A stretch of DNA of 64,000 bases, from the NCBI GenBank assembly GCA_949358305.1, contig OX442314.1:11835060-11899059 (forward strand), given 5' to 3'. Source of the stretch: Strigamia acuminata. Lineage: Eukaryota; Arthropoda; Chilopoda; Geophilomorpha; Linotaeniidae. Below the pieces are notes generated by a model that made no database searches, was not told where the DNA came from, and saw only the letters and a list, made by a program, of their open reading frames with translations. The position numbers were made by a program, and so were the translations under genes. Shown one piece after another: positions 11,439 through 25,908 of this stretch; within the stretch, counting starts at the first letter, position 1; every line of letters starts with the position of its first letter.

Positions 11439-14400
11439 TCACGTGTTAAACTGTTTATATCCAGCTGGTTTGTTCACTTTTTTATCCCCATTTAACAAAG
11501 CGATCACTTCTCCGGCACAATTCGATGCGAACAATGTCTGACTGTCTGCTGAATATGATAAACTGAAGAAGAAATAATGGAAATTGAAGTACCGCGATGA
11601 TAATTTAATATTCTCATTCTCACCTGATAACAGGGTGAATAAACTTATCTTGTTTGATGATATTTACTGGTCTTAAGTCCCAAGTGCTCCACAAACTGAA
11701 TTTTAGACAGAAATATTAAGTTTAGCTTTAAAAAATTGCTATTTCGCTGCTAAATTACTGTATTTCTCCATTATCCATTCCGGTGGCGATGGAATTTACG
11801 GACGAGCCCTCCGGTGCGCAGGAAAAGCAAAGCGAATGAATCGTGGCAGAAATCGATATTTCTCCAACAAGTTGGCAGTTAATAGTGTACAATCGCAGAT
11901 CAAATCTGTTATTTGACTCGCAAACTACGGCGATGTCGCCAGTTGTTTTACTAATAGATACAAATTTAGCCGGCACGCCTGGTGTTATACTACGAACATA
12001 ATTCAAACTGAAAAAAATATAAATAAATTATTATTTTTAATTATTTTATAAAGTATCAATTTACCTAATTAAATCCCATAAAATACAAGTGCCGTCCAAA
12101 CTGGCGCTTACCATTACCCCAAACATGGGACAAATTGTTAAACTAGTTACGGCAGCGTGGTGCCCGTACACGCAAATCGGTCTCTAAAATAATGAAATTA
12201 ATTAAAAAGTTACATTAAAAACATTAATACGGTGTACCGATTTGTTTATCGTCGCTTTTGAAGCTTCAAATTCGATTTTATAGCGAGTTATTAGTCCGGA
12301 TTCGTGCCCGACGTACAAATACGAGCTATCTGGTACAGTTGTGCAGCAAGTGACCTAAAAATGCGCAGTAAATAATCGGAAATCGTAACAAAATACCACA
12401 CAAAAAAAAATTACTTCATCCGTCAAGCTCTTCCTCAAAAGCCAATAGGGTTTCTGGTCCGGTTCGGTGCGCACTCTGACCGTCCCATCGTGATATTTCC
12501 AAGAAATAATCGCATTTACATTCGCTATTAAAATAACAACAAAATGTTAACATTTCCTCTATTTATTCGCCCAAATAAAATCACCTTTAGATTTAATAAC
12601 GTTGCACAAAACGCAACAGTTCTCCGCCAAACCGAAAACATCGTTCGTGATATTCAAAGACACAAACGACGTGGCCACAAAATTTTCCTGGTTTTTCCAA
12701 AGTAAAGTAAACTTGTCACAAGCCGGAGATCCGACGTAATTACCCCACTGCAGACCTTGAATCTGCGGCAGCACTGACTGAATTAAAATAATACAATTAA
12801 AATAAAATATATTAATAATAATTAATAAATTCACACGTCAGAACAAAATGGCGTACTGGGATATTATTTTTGCTTCCCGTTTTACTGTCTCCCATTAAAC
12901 TACGCAAAACCATTGGATGCGGACACGTAAACAATTGTTTCGGAGTTTGACCCAGTGTTCTAATCATTGTTTTAATTGCAGCCATTTGGATAGGATCGGT
13001 AATATGATCCTTCTTAAATCCGTAATAAGTCTGAAAGAAAAATTAGAGAAATATTGATCGATTAAATTAAAAAAGTCGTCTGTGATCTTACGGTCGGGTA
13101 ATAGACATTGCAACCATCAATGGCGGCTTTTCCGGTTTGTTTGTAGCCGAAAATGAGGTCGATCCATTCGTTCAAGTGTTCCGTCACGTACTCGGATTCC
13201 AACGCTTGGCGATGAATTAAAATGAACAAACGAGGATCGTTAAGAGACCAAGGAGGCAGAATAACGTTGTCCACTTTTTCGCCGTTTTGACGAATTCCCA
13301 TGTCAAATCCTATTTAAATACAGTTTGCTTTATTCAACGCTACATTCGACTGAGTGGGTCTAACTTCCAACCTTCCGCATTTGTGAATAATTCAGGCAAA
13401 TAGAATAATTCGGGTATCAGTTCCTTCATGTCGGTGCTCGACTCTGAGCTCGACAACCGCCACGCTGTGTTGACCGAGTGAAAAGAACGATCGGGGATGT
13501 CGAAATTTGAATCTGTAAGAAATAAATAATTTAATTCAATAATAAAATGACAATTTTAAAAAAGAAAATTGTTATTTTACCTTGATATTTAACGAATACG
13601 CCGGTATACGGCGGCAACCGAACCAAAAAATACAGAACTGTCATGCTGTTAGAGTAATGCGAACCGTAATGAAATGGGCCTAAAACGGGCATCAAACGTG
13701 AATCAAGAAGTACATCTTGTTTTTGTTTCTCGTTTTTCCAATACTAAAAATAATTATTTACAAAAAAATCAGTCTCATTTTTTTTTTAAAAGTTTTATAT
13801 TCACTTGGTAAGTTTCCATGTAATGTTTTTCCCTCTTTTTATCCTGTATCGCAACCGGCCGCTGCAAATCCCTTCAGATTAAATAAATAAACAAAATAAA
13901 CAAATTTCCTTAATATCTTTTTTTATGTTTGATTATTTCACCTGTAATTTACTGGATCCAATAGATTCAACGAATCACTCGTGTAATTAGAAAGTAAAAA
14001 TGGAAACACGGGATACTGCATCAAATCGTTGTGCGAACGACCGGCGAATTTATTTAAATTCGTCAAATATTCAAAGTTCGTCATGCGCCCAGATCGCCAA
14101 AATTCAGTTACCAGAGCCAGCTCGGATGGTTTAATCGAATTAAGTGATGGATTATTAACAATTATCGTTTGATATAACGTATCACGATCCTGTTAACAAA
14201 TTATCACGCGTTGTAAAAATAAATCCCCCGTTTTAATCAAACGTTACTTCACTTTTTCGCTGCGAAAATTCAAAAAATAAGTTTCTCCATTTCGGAGGAA
14301 TATTTCAATCGCCGTGTCTTCCAAACTATAGCGCCGTTGAACGATCTCTTTCAACTCCTTAAAATCCCATTCGTGTAAAATTTTACTTTCCATCTGAAAA

Positions 14401-17400
14401 TAAAACCAATCCGACCAAATAAATAATTTCAACAGCGAAATAATAAAATAATCCAATTACCCTTATGTTTATTGACTTGTATTCCACCTTTTCCTTATCA
14501 CCCAGAAAATACAAGCAAACATTGCCAACCAATATCTCGCCCTCGACATCATGCGCCGGCGTAATGACGGTACAAGCCGACGAATGCCTAATTTTATCAT
14601 CAGAATGGAACCGATCACAACCGGCGGAACAGCCAAAGCTTAAATCGTCGTCTTCCAACAAAAAAGAAAATGGCCGCTTCTTCGTAGCGGGTTCTAAATT
14701 TAAAAAATTAAAAAAAAAATTAAAAACTCTTCGATAATAATCAGAGAACTGACAGCACCGAGTTTGTACTGATGCGAAGGCAATAAAAATCGAGAATCTA
14801 AATGAAGATGGGTCCTTTGGAGCCGTCTTCGTTCTCTCAAAGGTCCCTCGGTGTTACACAACTGCCAAGTGTCGGGATAGCAGTCAGCGAAATGCCAAAC
14901 CGCTCTATTTAAAGATTAAAAGAAGTCGCATTTAATTATCTTCGATTATTCAATTAAATTATTCAATATAGTAACTGCTTGCTGCAACCTTTCATGACAT
15001 AAACGTGCAGTTATTTGTTCCCAAGAGTTACGCACTTGACGTATTTCGTTGTGGAGGGTCTTAATGTTTGTCATTAAATCTTTCTGAAGATTGTTTTTCG
15101 TAATAAACATTGATTTTGTTACGTTTCTCGCGTGGTCACCCACCGTACGCACCAAACGCTCGTGTTGAGTGAGTATTCTAGCAAAGAAAAATAAATTTAC
15201 GTTAACAATTCACGTTTTTTAATCGTTTAATCAACGTTACGAGTCCTCCTCGATTTCATTCAGCGACAACCAATGTTTCTTTTCCATTTTATCCTCGCGG
15301 ATCCATTTCTCTTCGATCTTTAACCGATATAAACCAATTAGAATTAATTCATGTGATTCCATCGATTGATATTCACTTCTTTGGTGACGGGTGACAAACT
15401 GTAATGACGATCAACCATGTCCAACAAGAATTCGCAATCCTTTTTCTCCGATCGGTTTATCAGCTCGTCTTGAACGACCAATAGTCGACGCAGGTAGAAC
15501 CAGAATCTCTGACGTAACTTGTGTCAAATAATAAAAGAATTAATAGAATAAAGGGATTGAATGTGAATTCACTTTTACTTCTTTGCTCGCTCTTAAAATC
15601 ATGTTTAAAAGCGGGTGAGGACGGTCTTCCTTAACTAGCACAGTTACGGCAAATAATCGTTGCTCGATTGGCTGTGACGGAGAAAGTAGAAACACGAGCA
15701 ACCTCAACAACGCCAAACAAGTCGAATTTCGGATGTCAAATATGCCGGATTTATTGTTTCTCATTGGTTTCTTAGGTTCGGCCTGCGAAAAGATGAAGAA
15801 AAGTCAAGATTTTGTTGTAATTTACGCTTAAAAAATTACTTTTTTTACGTACCAAAATGATGTTTGCAGTTTGGATATGCAACTGGACTAGATCACGAAT
15901 AAAATGTTTCTCGTAATTTGAAGTGTTCTCAATAGCATCTGAAAACAAATGAATTTAGGTGAAATTTCGGAAAGTTAAAAATATTTCAAATTTTATTTAC
16001 CTGCATGAATGAGGAAATCCGTCGATCTGGTAATGATTTTGTTGAAATTTATTCGTTTTGTACTTAGATTACCCATTCCTCTATTTCGATTTTCTAATAA
16101 AATGAGATTTTAATTTTTTTTTCAATGATTATCGGATCACTTTAGTACCTCGACGAAATTTGTAATGTTGATGTATGAACTCGATTGCTTTTTGTAAACA
16201 AGAACACTGGAAAAACCGAAGTCTGTTTATAAACCTAATATTTGAATCTGCAAAGAAAAAAATATTAAATTAAATGAAATTAGCGAAGTTATAAACAAAA
16301 TAACAAATTACCTTGACGTTTCGTCTCCTGTTTTTCAGTATACGATAACAAAACCGTCAAATCCGTCAGAGATTTAAAGTGGGGGCCGCTGAAACCAAAA
16401 AAATAATCAAATTTGACGTTATAATTTTAAAAAATATTTAAAAAAATTTAAATTACCTGATTGCACATATCGCAATTTTGTCTAAAATCTTTTTTATATC
16501 GTCACAAAGTAAGTGCTGCTCTTCGGAATCAACACCGGCAGTGGTTCTTGGCTCGGAGTTCAATACATTCATAATAACTTGAATCATAACCTCTAGAAAC
16601 GCTTTGTTGGTGAAATGAAACATAAACGGATAAATGGACAACATCTGGAAAAGAAAATACAAATAAAATTAACCAAAAAAAAAACAAAAAAAAACAAAAA
16701 ACCTACGTCCAACATGAAATTAAGAAGTTTATGACACAAAACCGTGTTGTTCGTAGTAGTTGGCAGAAGAGCAAAAACTAAAACGAGAGATTCTTCTTGT
16801 ACGGCGTTTAAAGACCCGATTTCACAACCGCTACAACTGAAAATACAATAAATACCGATATATATATATATTAAAAACGACAAATTACAAGAGAAAAATT
16901 CAATTTACTCGTCAAAAACAAAGTTTTTATCAAGCAGCAAGGACAACGTCGCTTCCACAAGTTCAACGCTCGAAGAATGTTTTCTTATCTGATTAGCCAA
17001 CATCACAAAACCCTTCATCTTCAAAAAAGAATTCCTCTGCTCCTCCGTGCCTTGTTTCAGACAAGAATGCAACAACTAAAAAATAAAATAAAATTAATAA
17101 AAAAAATAATTTAACAAATGTAAATGTCAAAAATACTTTAATAACTGCCGTTCGAATCGAATTACTGTTGTTATTAGCCAACACCAACAAATGTTCCGGT
17201 TGAATAACGGATAAACAGATATTAGCTGATCTTTCAATGGGTTCCACCAACAATTCCAGCAAACCCGAACACAAAATTATCATACTGTTTGGCTCATCGT
17301 GCGACGTACAGCAATTCTTTTCCGAACCATCCACAGTGAACACTTCCCAGTCGTCGCTGTGATCTTCGTGCGTCGATATATTATCGAGTACAAATGTATT

Positions 17401-20400
17401 TTGAAAGTTTTCAGTGATAATTTCGTAATCCTCATAAAATATTGGTGATTCCTGCACGTTCGAACCCCGTCTCTTTGAATAATTTTTCCCGCTATCAAAA
17501 TTATCGGACGCCGAATCGTTTTCCGCCAATTCGGACAACTCCTCGCTCCCGCAGCTGTACTCAGCGGACGTTACGTCTTTACCTGAAAGCAGTAAAATGA
17601 AAATTCCAGACCCGCATCCGATTAAATTCAATGATTTTTAACCTAAGGTTTGCGACGAAGAAGCGACGGAGATGGGACGAAACCCTAGAAACATCAAACA
17701 CGTTAATTAATTAATTATTAGTCGAGTTATTTGACTTACTCGCTGACGGATGAAGAGAAAAATAGAAATTGTGACAATCATCGGACAGGTTAGTGTTTGC
17801 AGCCGGATGAGCCAATAAGACGAAATTGTATATGGAATTAAGTACGGTCTGTTCGAGTGGAAAAGCGACGATTTTCCCCATTATCAGAATCAAAAGTCGG
17901 CATATATCGTGCGGAAGTGTCAATTTATCCTCCATGTAACGTTCCTAAGAATTAAATCAAGTTGCAATCGGCTTGAAACGACAAAAACTTGAATGTTCAC
18001 TGACTTCAAATGACATAAGTAAATTGTTAACGAAATTGTGAGAGAGTTGAGATCTGTTGAAGACGTGATGTGGATGTCCATCTGAGATCAGCTCTTTTAT
18101 GGCTAGAAGAAATGTTTTGTAGACGTTAAAATCGTATTTTTCCCAAGTCTGAAAAATGCAAAGAGGTAAGAGCACATCATTTTACTCGTATGTAAAATTA
18201 ATTTCTTACTTTCCATTGCCTCAGAGTGGCGGTCAAAACCTCGGGATCGAGAATCACCGCTTGGCTTTTTTCAATAATAATTGGTTTGGCGAGAATGCTG
18301 GCACATTTTATAATCGGTGCACTTAAACAAGAATTTACAACCGTCTAGATAAAAAAAATAATCAATTTTAGTCTATCACTTTGCTGGAAATTTTATACAC
18401 AAAATTGCAATTTAATCTACAATTTTATCCACAAAACTGAAATTTTATGCACAAAACTGGAATTTTATGCACAAAACTGGAATTTTTAGGCCCAAAACTG
18501 TACTTTTTAGGCCCGTAACGGTATTTTTCGGTCCCGTAACGGTATTTTTCGGTCCCGTAACGGTACTTTTCGATCCCGTAACGGTACTTTTCGGTCCCGT
18601 AACGGTACTTTTCGGTCCCGTAACGGTACTTTTCGGTCCCGTAACGGTACTTTTCGGTCCCGTAACGGTACTTTTCGGTCCCGTAACGGTACTTTTCGGT
18701 CCCGTAACGGTACTTTTCGGTCCCGTAACGGTACTTTTCGGTCCCGTAACGGTACTTTTCGGTCCCGTAACGGTACTTTTCGGTCCCGTAACGGTACTTT
18801 TCGGTCCCGTAACGGTACTTTTCGGTCCCGTAACGGTACTTTTCGGTCCCGTAACGGTACTTTTCGGTCCCGTAACGGTACTTTTCGGTCCCGTAACGGT
18901 ACTTTTCGGTCCCGTAACGGTACTTTTCGGTCCCGTAACGGTACTTTTCGGTCCCGTAACGGTACTTTTCGGTCGCGAAACGGTACTTTTCGGTCCCGAA
19001 ACGGTACTTTTTAGTCCCAAAACTGAAATTTTATGCACAAAATTGTTCTTTTTAGGCCCAAACTAAAATTTTATGTACAAAACTGAACTTTTCCCGCCCA
19101 GAACTAAAATTGTATGCACTTTTGATGCCAAAATATGACATTTTTGGACTCATTTGTAACTTATACACGTTAAGTGCACGACCCCTGGTGCTTAAATGGG
19201 CACAGGCCACTACACCGACCTGGCCACAGTTCGGAACTTACGATAGTCGTACCTTAAGCGTCATATATTTAGCGCAAAAACGGCTCGTGGAAATTAATTT
19301 CGCGACGAGTGAAGGCCCATTGAGATCCAAAAATCCTTGTCTGTACGTGTAATTACTGTCGACAAAATTCAACAGCAAATGCAGCGCTTGAGCTTGAGTT
19401 TCTTCGTCGGAGGAACATTCCACAACCTGGAATAAAAAATAAAAAAAATAAAAAAAGTAATAAAATCATTGCCGTTCTTACAATTTCATTCATTTTCTCG
19501 TTTATATTTCAGTTATATTCCTTACTCTGCATACTAGCAGAAGCATCAGAGACACGCCGCCCAGCTGGTCAAGCACGGAATAGATAATATTGGCTCGTTG
19601 CAATTTGAGATTAGTTGAGCATTGAATTGGAACCGGTTTAACATCATGTCCGCTCAAAAACTGAGTGACCATGTCGAATTTATGCGGCGAATAAATGACC
19701 GCGATTAATTCCTGCAGACACGATAAATCCGTCTTCAGCGCTTGGTGAACCACTGGAACACCAACACCTGAACCGATTAATTTAGCCACTAGCTGGACAG
19801 GGAAACAAATCTTGTCACTTTTGGTCAAACTCGTAAAAAAATTCGTGTTATTTGGGCCTAAAACGTACAGTACAAGATTAAGATCCCGACTTAAAACAAC
19901 ATCTGTTGCATAAATAATAAAAAGAAATTAGTAAAGTTGAAATTACGACATTAATTAATTAGATTTACCTTTTAAAAGCATAAGACTACCTAAGTAATAC
20001 GAGTTTTTCATCTGCTCTTCGTGCGTGTGACCGATTAATATCCGATTTATGGGCGCTGTTATGTAGGAACGTTTTGTTTTCAGTTCGAATTTCATCGTTT
20101 CGTTCGTTATGTGCGCATCTGCAATTATTGTAACCTAGAAAAATCAATTATATTAAGTTTCCGTGATAATAAATTTAAAAAAACAATATTTTTACTCGGC
20201 CAAACACTTTATCCTCTTCTTGCACGCACGTGTAATTGACAGTCATGTGATTCCACTCGTGCAGGCGCAACACGGACCTGCAGAGCGATTCTGACACAAT
20301 TGTATATTTTCCATCATCGGAAGTCGATATCCTTAAAACCAGACTTTCGTACGACGGTAACGACCAAATCTCAAACAACATACGATCGTGTCCAACGCTA

Positions 20401-23400
20401 AACACGTGAACAGCTTGGTTAGTTTTAACGAACGAATTTAATATTTCACCATTTTCACTCATATACGACGTAAAAACACCTAAAATAAATTAAAACAACA
20501 AAAATTTAGACTCAATTAACCTAAAATAAGACGATTTTTACTCACCTGACGTATCGATGCTACTGTCAGTTAAATTCTTAGATAGAAAATTCGATTTGTA
20601 AAACCTCTTATTAAAGCCTAAAAAAAACATAAAAATGAATGTTTAACTCACTAATCGGTCACATAGTTGTATTTTGTACATTGTTTGATGTCGGCAGTTG
20701 TTTTCAACCAAAGACAAACAGAAAAATTGGAGCAAAACGAAATATCAGACGTGTCCTGAACAGGCAATAAACAAGCTGCTTTGCTCAACGACGAATGGAT
20801 TCCTCGTTTTGCATGCTGGGATTGAATCGCTCTCATTTCCGAATCGGAAAATATCACATGGTTCGGGCCGAAATAATCATTTTGCAGATTTTCTTCTATG
20901 GAGTCGTCGTCGGACATAAACTGAGTATCGGGTGAACTATCGGGAGATGAAATCTCTGGCGGAGTTAGAAAATGTAAAAACAAATTTGGCTCGAAAAAAG
21001 GATTCGAAATAAGCTGCCGAAAAGCCACGAGTAAAACACTCTAAAATTTAAGAAATGTAAAAATTATTGTTAGTATTTAGATTAATTAAATCGATTTAAT
21101 TAAATTCTCTACCAGTGGAGGATCGGGTAATTTAAATAAATTTATAAACAACGAAAATTCTTCGCTCGTGATCGACTGTTGAGCCACGACGACGAACAAA
21201 TCCAATAAACTGGCTTGGAGATCTAAAAAATAAATAAATAAATAAATAAATAAATTAGATTAAATTATATAATATTTATAAACAAACCTTTTAACAGTGA
21301 ATTTTTTGTAAAGAATTTTTTAAAATTTTTAAACAGAATCGTTATAATTCCCTAAAAAAAGACGAAAGAATTATCAGCGTCAAAAGATGAACAAAATAAA
21401 TGGCGTAAAATACTTGTTGATATAAACAGAGAGAATTATAAGCACTTTTTTTGCCTAATATCACTAAACGATAAATAACGGAAGTTAAAACTCGAATATT
21501 TTCATCGTCTTCTTCGCAAACCAAAACAGCAAACTTTTTAAAGAAACTTAAAATGAGGCCAATGATCGCCGGATAAGTGACATTGCTGTCAGTGGTCGAA
21601 GTGCGCGTTTTACAACCTCGGATTAAATCTGACGATTCTTCGTCGGCGTCGTAGCCACGATCGAAGAAAGAAACTGCTGGACTCAAACTCATGTCTAATT
21701 CTAGTTCCGACATATCCGCCTCTTCGTACAACACCGAAGTTGTCTATCAAAATTAATCAAAATCCACATTTATTTTGCGAAATAACTTTAAAAAAATAAA
21801 AAAAACTTACAGCAATTTCTTTCGATAACACTTTTCGATTAAAAAACGATCCTTGAGCGGTGCTTAAAAGCGTTTCCAACAGCGAAGTGACAACTTCTGA
21901 CGGCCATTCGATGCACAGTCTCGAAAAAACTTCCATTTCCTCCACCAATTTTTCCTGATTAATTAACTACAATATTTTTTAAATAAATTAGTATCAAATT
22001 TCAAACGTCAAAATTGTATTTATAAATCTAAACAAACCTGTTTCGTGGAATTATCCCCGACCGTGAACGGACTGACGTGCAGACAAACGGATAACAAAAT
22101 TCCCAACGTTGTAAAAGCCGTTTTCAAAAACTTCCCATCTAATAATTCCGCCTCACTTTTCACGGCTGAAATAAATTTCAAAATCAATTATTCAATTACC
22201 AGAAATGCTCTCATTGAGCGCGGGATACTGATTGGACGCGGTATCCCTTACAACGCGGCTGGAACGTGCAAAATGCATTTTGCAAACCAAAAAATCTATT
22301 TTTAAGTGCAAAAATGCATATTTTATGTGCAAAAATCGACTTTGAAAGTGCAAAAATGCATTTAATGGTGCATAATGCACTTTTCATGTGCAAAATGCTC
22401 TTTTTTGCAATTTTTATGTGCAAAAATCAACCTTTTGAAATTGAAAATCAATTTTAATTATTGCCTAATCATTTCGTATGCAGGGAAAATCCAATATCGC
22501 GTGGCTATTCTATGTGAGCATTTATGGTAACCAATTTAATAACACAATACCTGAGAAAAAATGTTTGGTCATTGTTTTCAAGAGATAGGTAAATGCTAGA
22601 TACGCCGTAACGCATGTACTTCCTTTCTGCGCGTGATCTCTATACGACTTGCATTTCTTCATCAAAAACAGCGACGTGCTCCAGATATCGTTTTGATATT
22701 CCAATTGCTGTTGGATGTGCAAACGGTTCGAAATTCCCCGATCGCTGTCGTTAAAAACGGACGAAATGGTCGCGCACTGATCGACGATGATCTCTTCCAG
22801 CGCTTGAACCGAGATCAAATCTGCCAAACCGTTACAACCGATCAATTTATTCGTTTCGGTCATGATCAAAACGTTTATAGTTCGCAAAATCAACGGTCCG
22901 TAAATACCCTTCTTCAACTGTATCTTGAGTAACTCCAACCCGCCGCTCTGCAGGAAAATGTCGGCCAAATCGTCGCGCTTGAGTAAATGCGCGAAACTTC
23001 GCAGACAAAACAACGTCAAATGTTCCGCGCGTCGAGGCTTGAAAAATATCGGACAAATCACGTTCAAAAATATCTCTCGCGCGACTACTGATTTCTCACA
23101 AAGGCACAACTGCAGAATGTGTTTTTCCAATTGGTGCGTGAAGAGCGAATCTTCGGACGAGAATAGAAAATTCGTGTAAAGATTCGACGATTCCGACATC
23201 GTCAAACCGTTTTTAATCGCTTCCGTCGAAACTTTCTCCTCGATTTCTTTCTTCCCACAAACATCGCAGCATTTGTTCGTCGAAAAATCGTCCGCGACCA
23301 ACTGGTCCAACGCGCACGTTTCGATGAAATTAAAAACCGTCTCGCGAACAAAGACCGCTTGCGAGTAAACATTGGACAACAGACTGGTCAAGATCGAATC

Positions 23401-25571
23401 GAGTCTCAAACAGCAGCAAAACCCGACTTTCTGCAGCGAAGACAAGACGACACGATGCGTCGACGAATTGCGCGATTTCTCGTAAATCTGCAGCAGAACT
23501 TGCACGTAATTGGCCACGCTGCATTTCTCGCTGCCGAAGTTGTCGTAATGGTGATAACTATACGTCTTAAAATCGCATCGTTTGTGCAGAATCTTGTTGC
23601 AGTCCTTCGCGTGCCACTGCGCGGCTCTCCTCTTCTTGATCTTCGATATCGTTTCCGTCACCTTGGAAATTATATTTTCAATTTTACTCGAAATTGACGC
23701 ATCTCCCTCGCAAAATCTCTCGTGTTCAACGAAATTAGCCGCGATGACGACCCGTTGGGAGCGCGTGAAGTGCGCCACGTGCGATAAACGTTCGTAACTC
23801 TCCGAAGCGAGACATTGAGCACTCACGATGCACGATAAAATGAGACAACCGCACACGACGTTAAAGTTTAACAGCGAAAACTCTTCCAAACATTTATCTT
23901 CTTCTTCTTCTTCGCCCAATAATCCCTCGTTTCTGCCAAGAAGAGCCAACAGATTCTCGATCACGCAGTTTTTCTCGCCGTGGACGTTCATTCCGTTCAA
24001 TCCGTTCACCAAAACGTCGGACGAGGTGAAAATCAACGAAAGCAACTGTTGTTTGATGCGGTAAGCGTCTTCCGGCGACCAATCGGTCAGGCTAGAATCG
24101 GTGTAAATCGATTCGAACATGTTTAAAGCGAATGCCAGAATGTCGGCCGAAATGGGTTGGTTTAAAATCATCTTGCTTTTCACGCGGTCGTCTTGTAAAC
24201 TGATTTTCAACAATAATTCGATAACGCAGTCGCAGAATTGGACGAAACTCAACGATTTGGGCACGGAGTCCTGCACGTAAGAATTTTTCTCCGATGGAAT
24301 TTCTTCGTCGCTTTCAACGTCGGAGCTCTTTACGTTCGGCAACGAAAAATATTTCCACGGGGTCGGATTGGAGACGTCCAACTGCTGAATCGAAGTTTCT
24401 AATTTCCTCGTGTCCTTTACCGACTCGTTCTCGCTCGATGAAAGTATCAATACTTTCGGAGAAGATCCGGGCATTTTTGAAACACGATTCGCTTTTTTCA
24501 GAGTGAAATTATCCCTTTTGGACAGTGACGATGGAGATCGGTGTTTAGCGAATGTGCGGAAACAATCTTCGATGTTGTTAAAACGTGGTTGAGCCATTGG
24601 ATTTGATAAATAATCTAAAACGGATTAAAAAATACACGTTAAAACACGATTTTTTAAGTGTTTATTTTGTTGATTTTTACTTGTTTGAGTCAATGAATAG
24701 AGATAAAATTGTTTGCTCAATGGAAACAGTGATAAAAGCAACTTCGCGAGATCATTATTACAGGGCAATGTCTAAAGAAAAAAAAAAAATATTTAAAAAC
24801 GTAAAAAAATAAAAGTGACCAGTTCTCAGGGTTTCTTATAATTTCTCGGGGTGACTGAATTTCCGTTATTTAATGCATAAATAACACGACTTTTAACATT
24901 TAAACGGTAGAATAATCACCGTAGATTTGAATCGATTCGTTATTTTTATTATTTTTCATTATTTTTCGATGTTTTTCAATTTTTTCCCGATTTTTTCGGA
25001 TCGATGCGGTGCAGTTTGGAGCCGTGTCGTTTTCTACGGTTTTATTTTGTATTTTTGTTCCCCGGGTTGTGTCAGGGTTTACAAAAACTGAAATTTGGTC
25101 ACCCTACGAAAAATGTACAAAAAATATAAATAAATCGAGCAAAATATTATTCCAAACCTGAACACCGACTAGTTTGATTAACCATAAAATTTTCCAGCCG
25201 CGTCCTTCGAGCAGATAATGAATTAAAGGTGTGATATCTTCGTTTTCCAAAGAGCATTCCGTACACAGACGATGAACGTCGCTCAAAAACTGACTCGTTA
25301 AAATGTTGCCGCAGCTCGTCAAATCGTCAAATTCGGGACATTTTTCAAAATCGTGTTTTTCTTTCAGATGTAAAAAAGTGTCCAAAAATCGATCCAATTT
25401 GTCATTCTTTTGCTGTGACAATGCAAAAAGATAATCAATGTTACACAAACGATATATAAATACACATTAGCGCATAAAATGACGTTAACTCACATCCGAT
25501 AGATGAATGTTTACATTGAGGTAATCCTTCCATTTCTTCCTCAACGCACTAACAAATTGATGCGAGCTCAT
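11439..25571 (-). CDS. LYST: Lysosomal trafficking regulator LYST (Chediak-Higashi protein), BEACH-WD40
   Basis: Giant cytosolic scaffold that controls lysosome and lysosome-related organelle size. The start at 25,571 begins [14 protein letters not shown]. The first three coding exons are 25494-25571, 25166-25412 and 22551-24614; later ones include 22038-22165 and 21811-21954. About 30 exons follow, with short introns. Seen in order: an N-terminal motif ([11 protein letters not shown]...LLEGRGW), a long armadillo-like region, a concanavalin A-like domain near 20.2-21.0 kb, a PH-like domain at 14.66-14.24 kb ([26 protein letters not shown]), a BEACH domain to about 12.8 kb ([50 protein letters not shown]) and WD40 repeats to the stop at 11439-11441. 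The BEACH and WD40 parts match LYST rather than neurobeachin or WDFY proteins. No frame break was seen, though not every exon edge was checked. Confidence 0.95.
18400..19110. repeat. 21-base minisatellite in a LYST intron
   Basis: About 25 head-to-tail copies of a 21-base unit (CCGTAACGGTACTTTTCGGTC) fill 18,515-19,020 and are almost identical in the centre. Toward both edges the units decay gradually into related 20-21-base forms such as CAAAACTGGAATTTTATGCA. The length is a multiple of three with no stops, so both strands read open for about 199 codons, but this is intronic. The flanking LYST exons are intact. I found no terminal inverted repeat around it. Confidence 0.93.
22196..22530. mobile_element. 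MITE with internal short A-rich repeats, LYST intron
   Basis: The left end TTACCAGAAATGCTCTCAT (22196-22214) matches the inverted right end TTACCATAAATGCTCACAT (22512-22530). Between them lie about eight degenerate units built on GTGCAAAAATGCA, roughly 20 bases apart. There is no coding capacity. The right end is only 20 bases from the end of the large LYST exon. A target duplication is not obvious. Confidence 0.65.
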
Positions 25572-25908
25572 CTTGCCAGAATCGAGTGATTATCAACATA
25601 TCAGTTATAAAACCGAAGGAGGGTGAATTTATCTCAGTCTGTAACATTACCATGAGTAACGTCATATGACTTCGGCGGTTATCTAGAAGAAATAGAGCAC
25701 AAGCGAGCATAAAATCACGCACGCTCGTCTACAAACAGACTCGAAGGTTAGGGCTAGCCCGCGCACCATACCCAGATGCGATGCGGCACGATGCGGGCGT
25801 TAGGTGCTATGAAATAGAAATCGCTAATTTTTGTTGTGTTTCTATGGTAATGGAAAAAACTAAGTTATCGCTCCGTATTTATTATTCTTACAATTTCACA
25901 ATTTTGAT
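25572..25908. promoter_or_regulatory. Divergent promoter between LYST and the homeobox gene
   Basis: There are 337 bases between the two start codons on opposite strands. No TATA box or clear initiator is evident. A GC-richer segment at 25,700-25,800 would suit a broad promoter. A shared bidirectional promoter is inferred from position only. Confidence 0.4.

Noticed and set aside
18515-19020. Possible CRISPR array
   Set aside because: The units are head to tail with no spacers, in a eukaryotic intron.
18445-19066. Long open frames on both strands encoding KSTVTGP and GPVTVLF heptapeptide repeats
   Set aside because: They are translations of the 21-base intronic minisatellite. The unit is a multiple of three without stops, and the flanking LYST exons splice around it.
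22625-24592. Plus-strand frames opposite the large LYST exon
   Set aside because: They are shadows created by the GC-rich, stop-poor antisense of a real coding exon.
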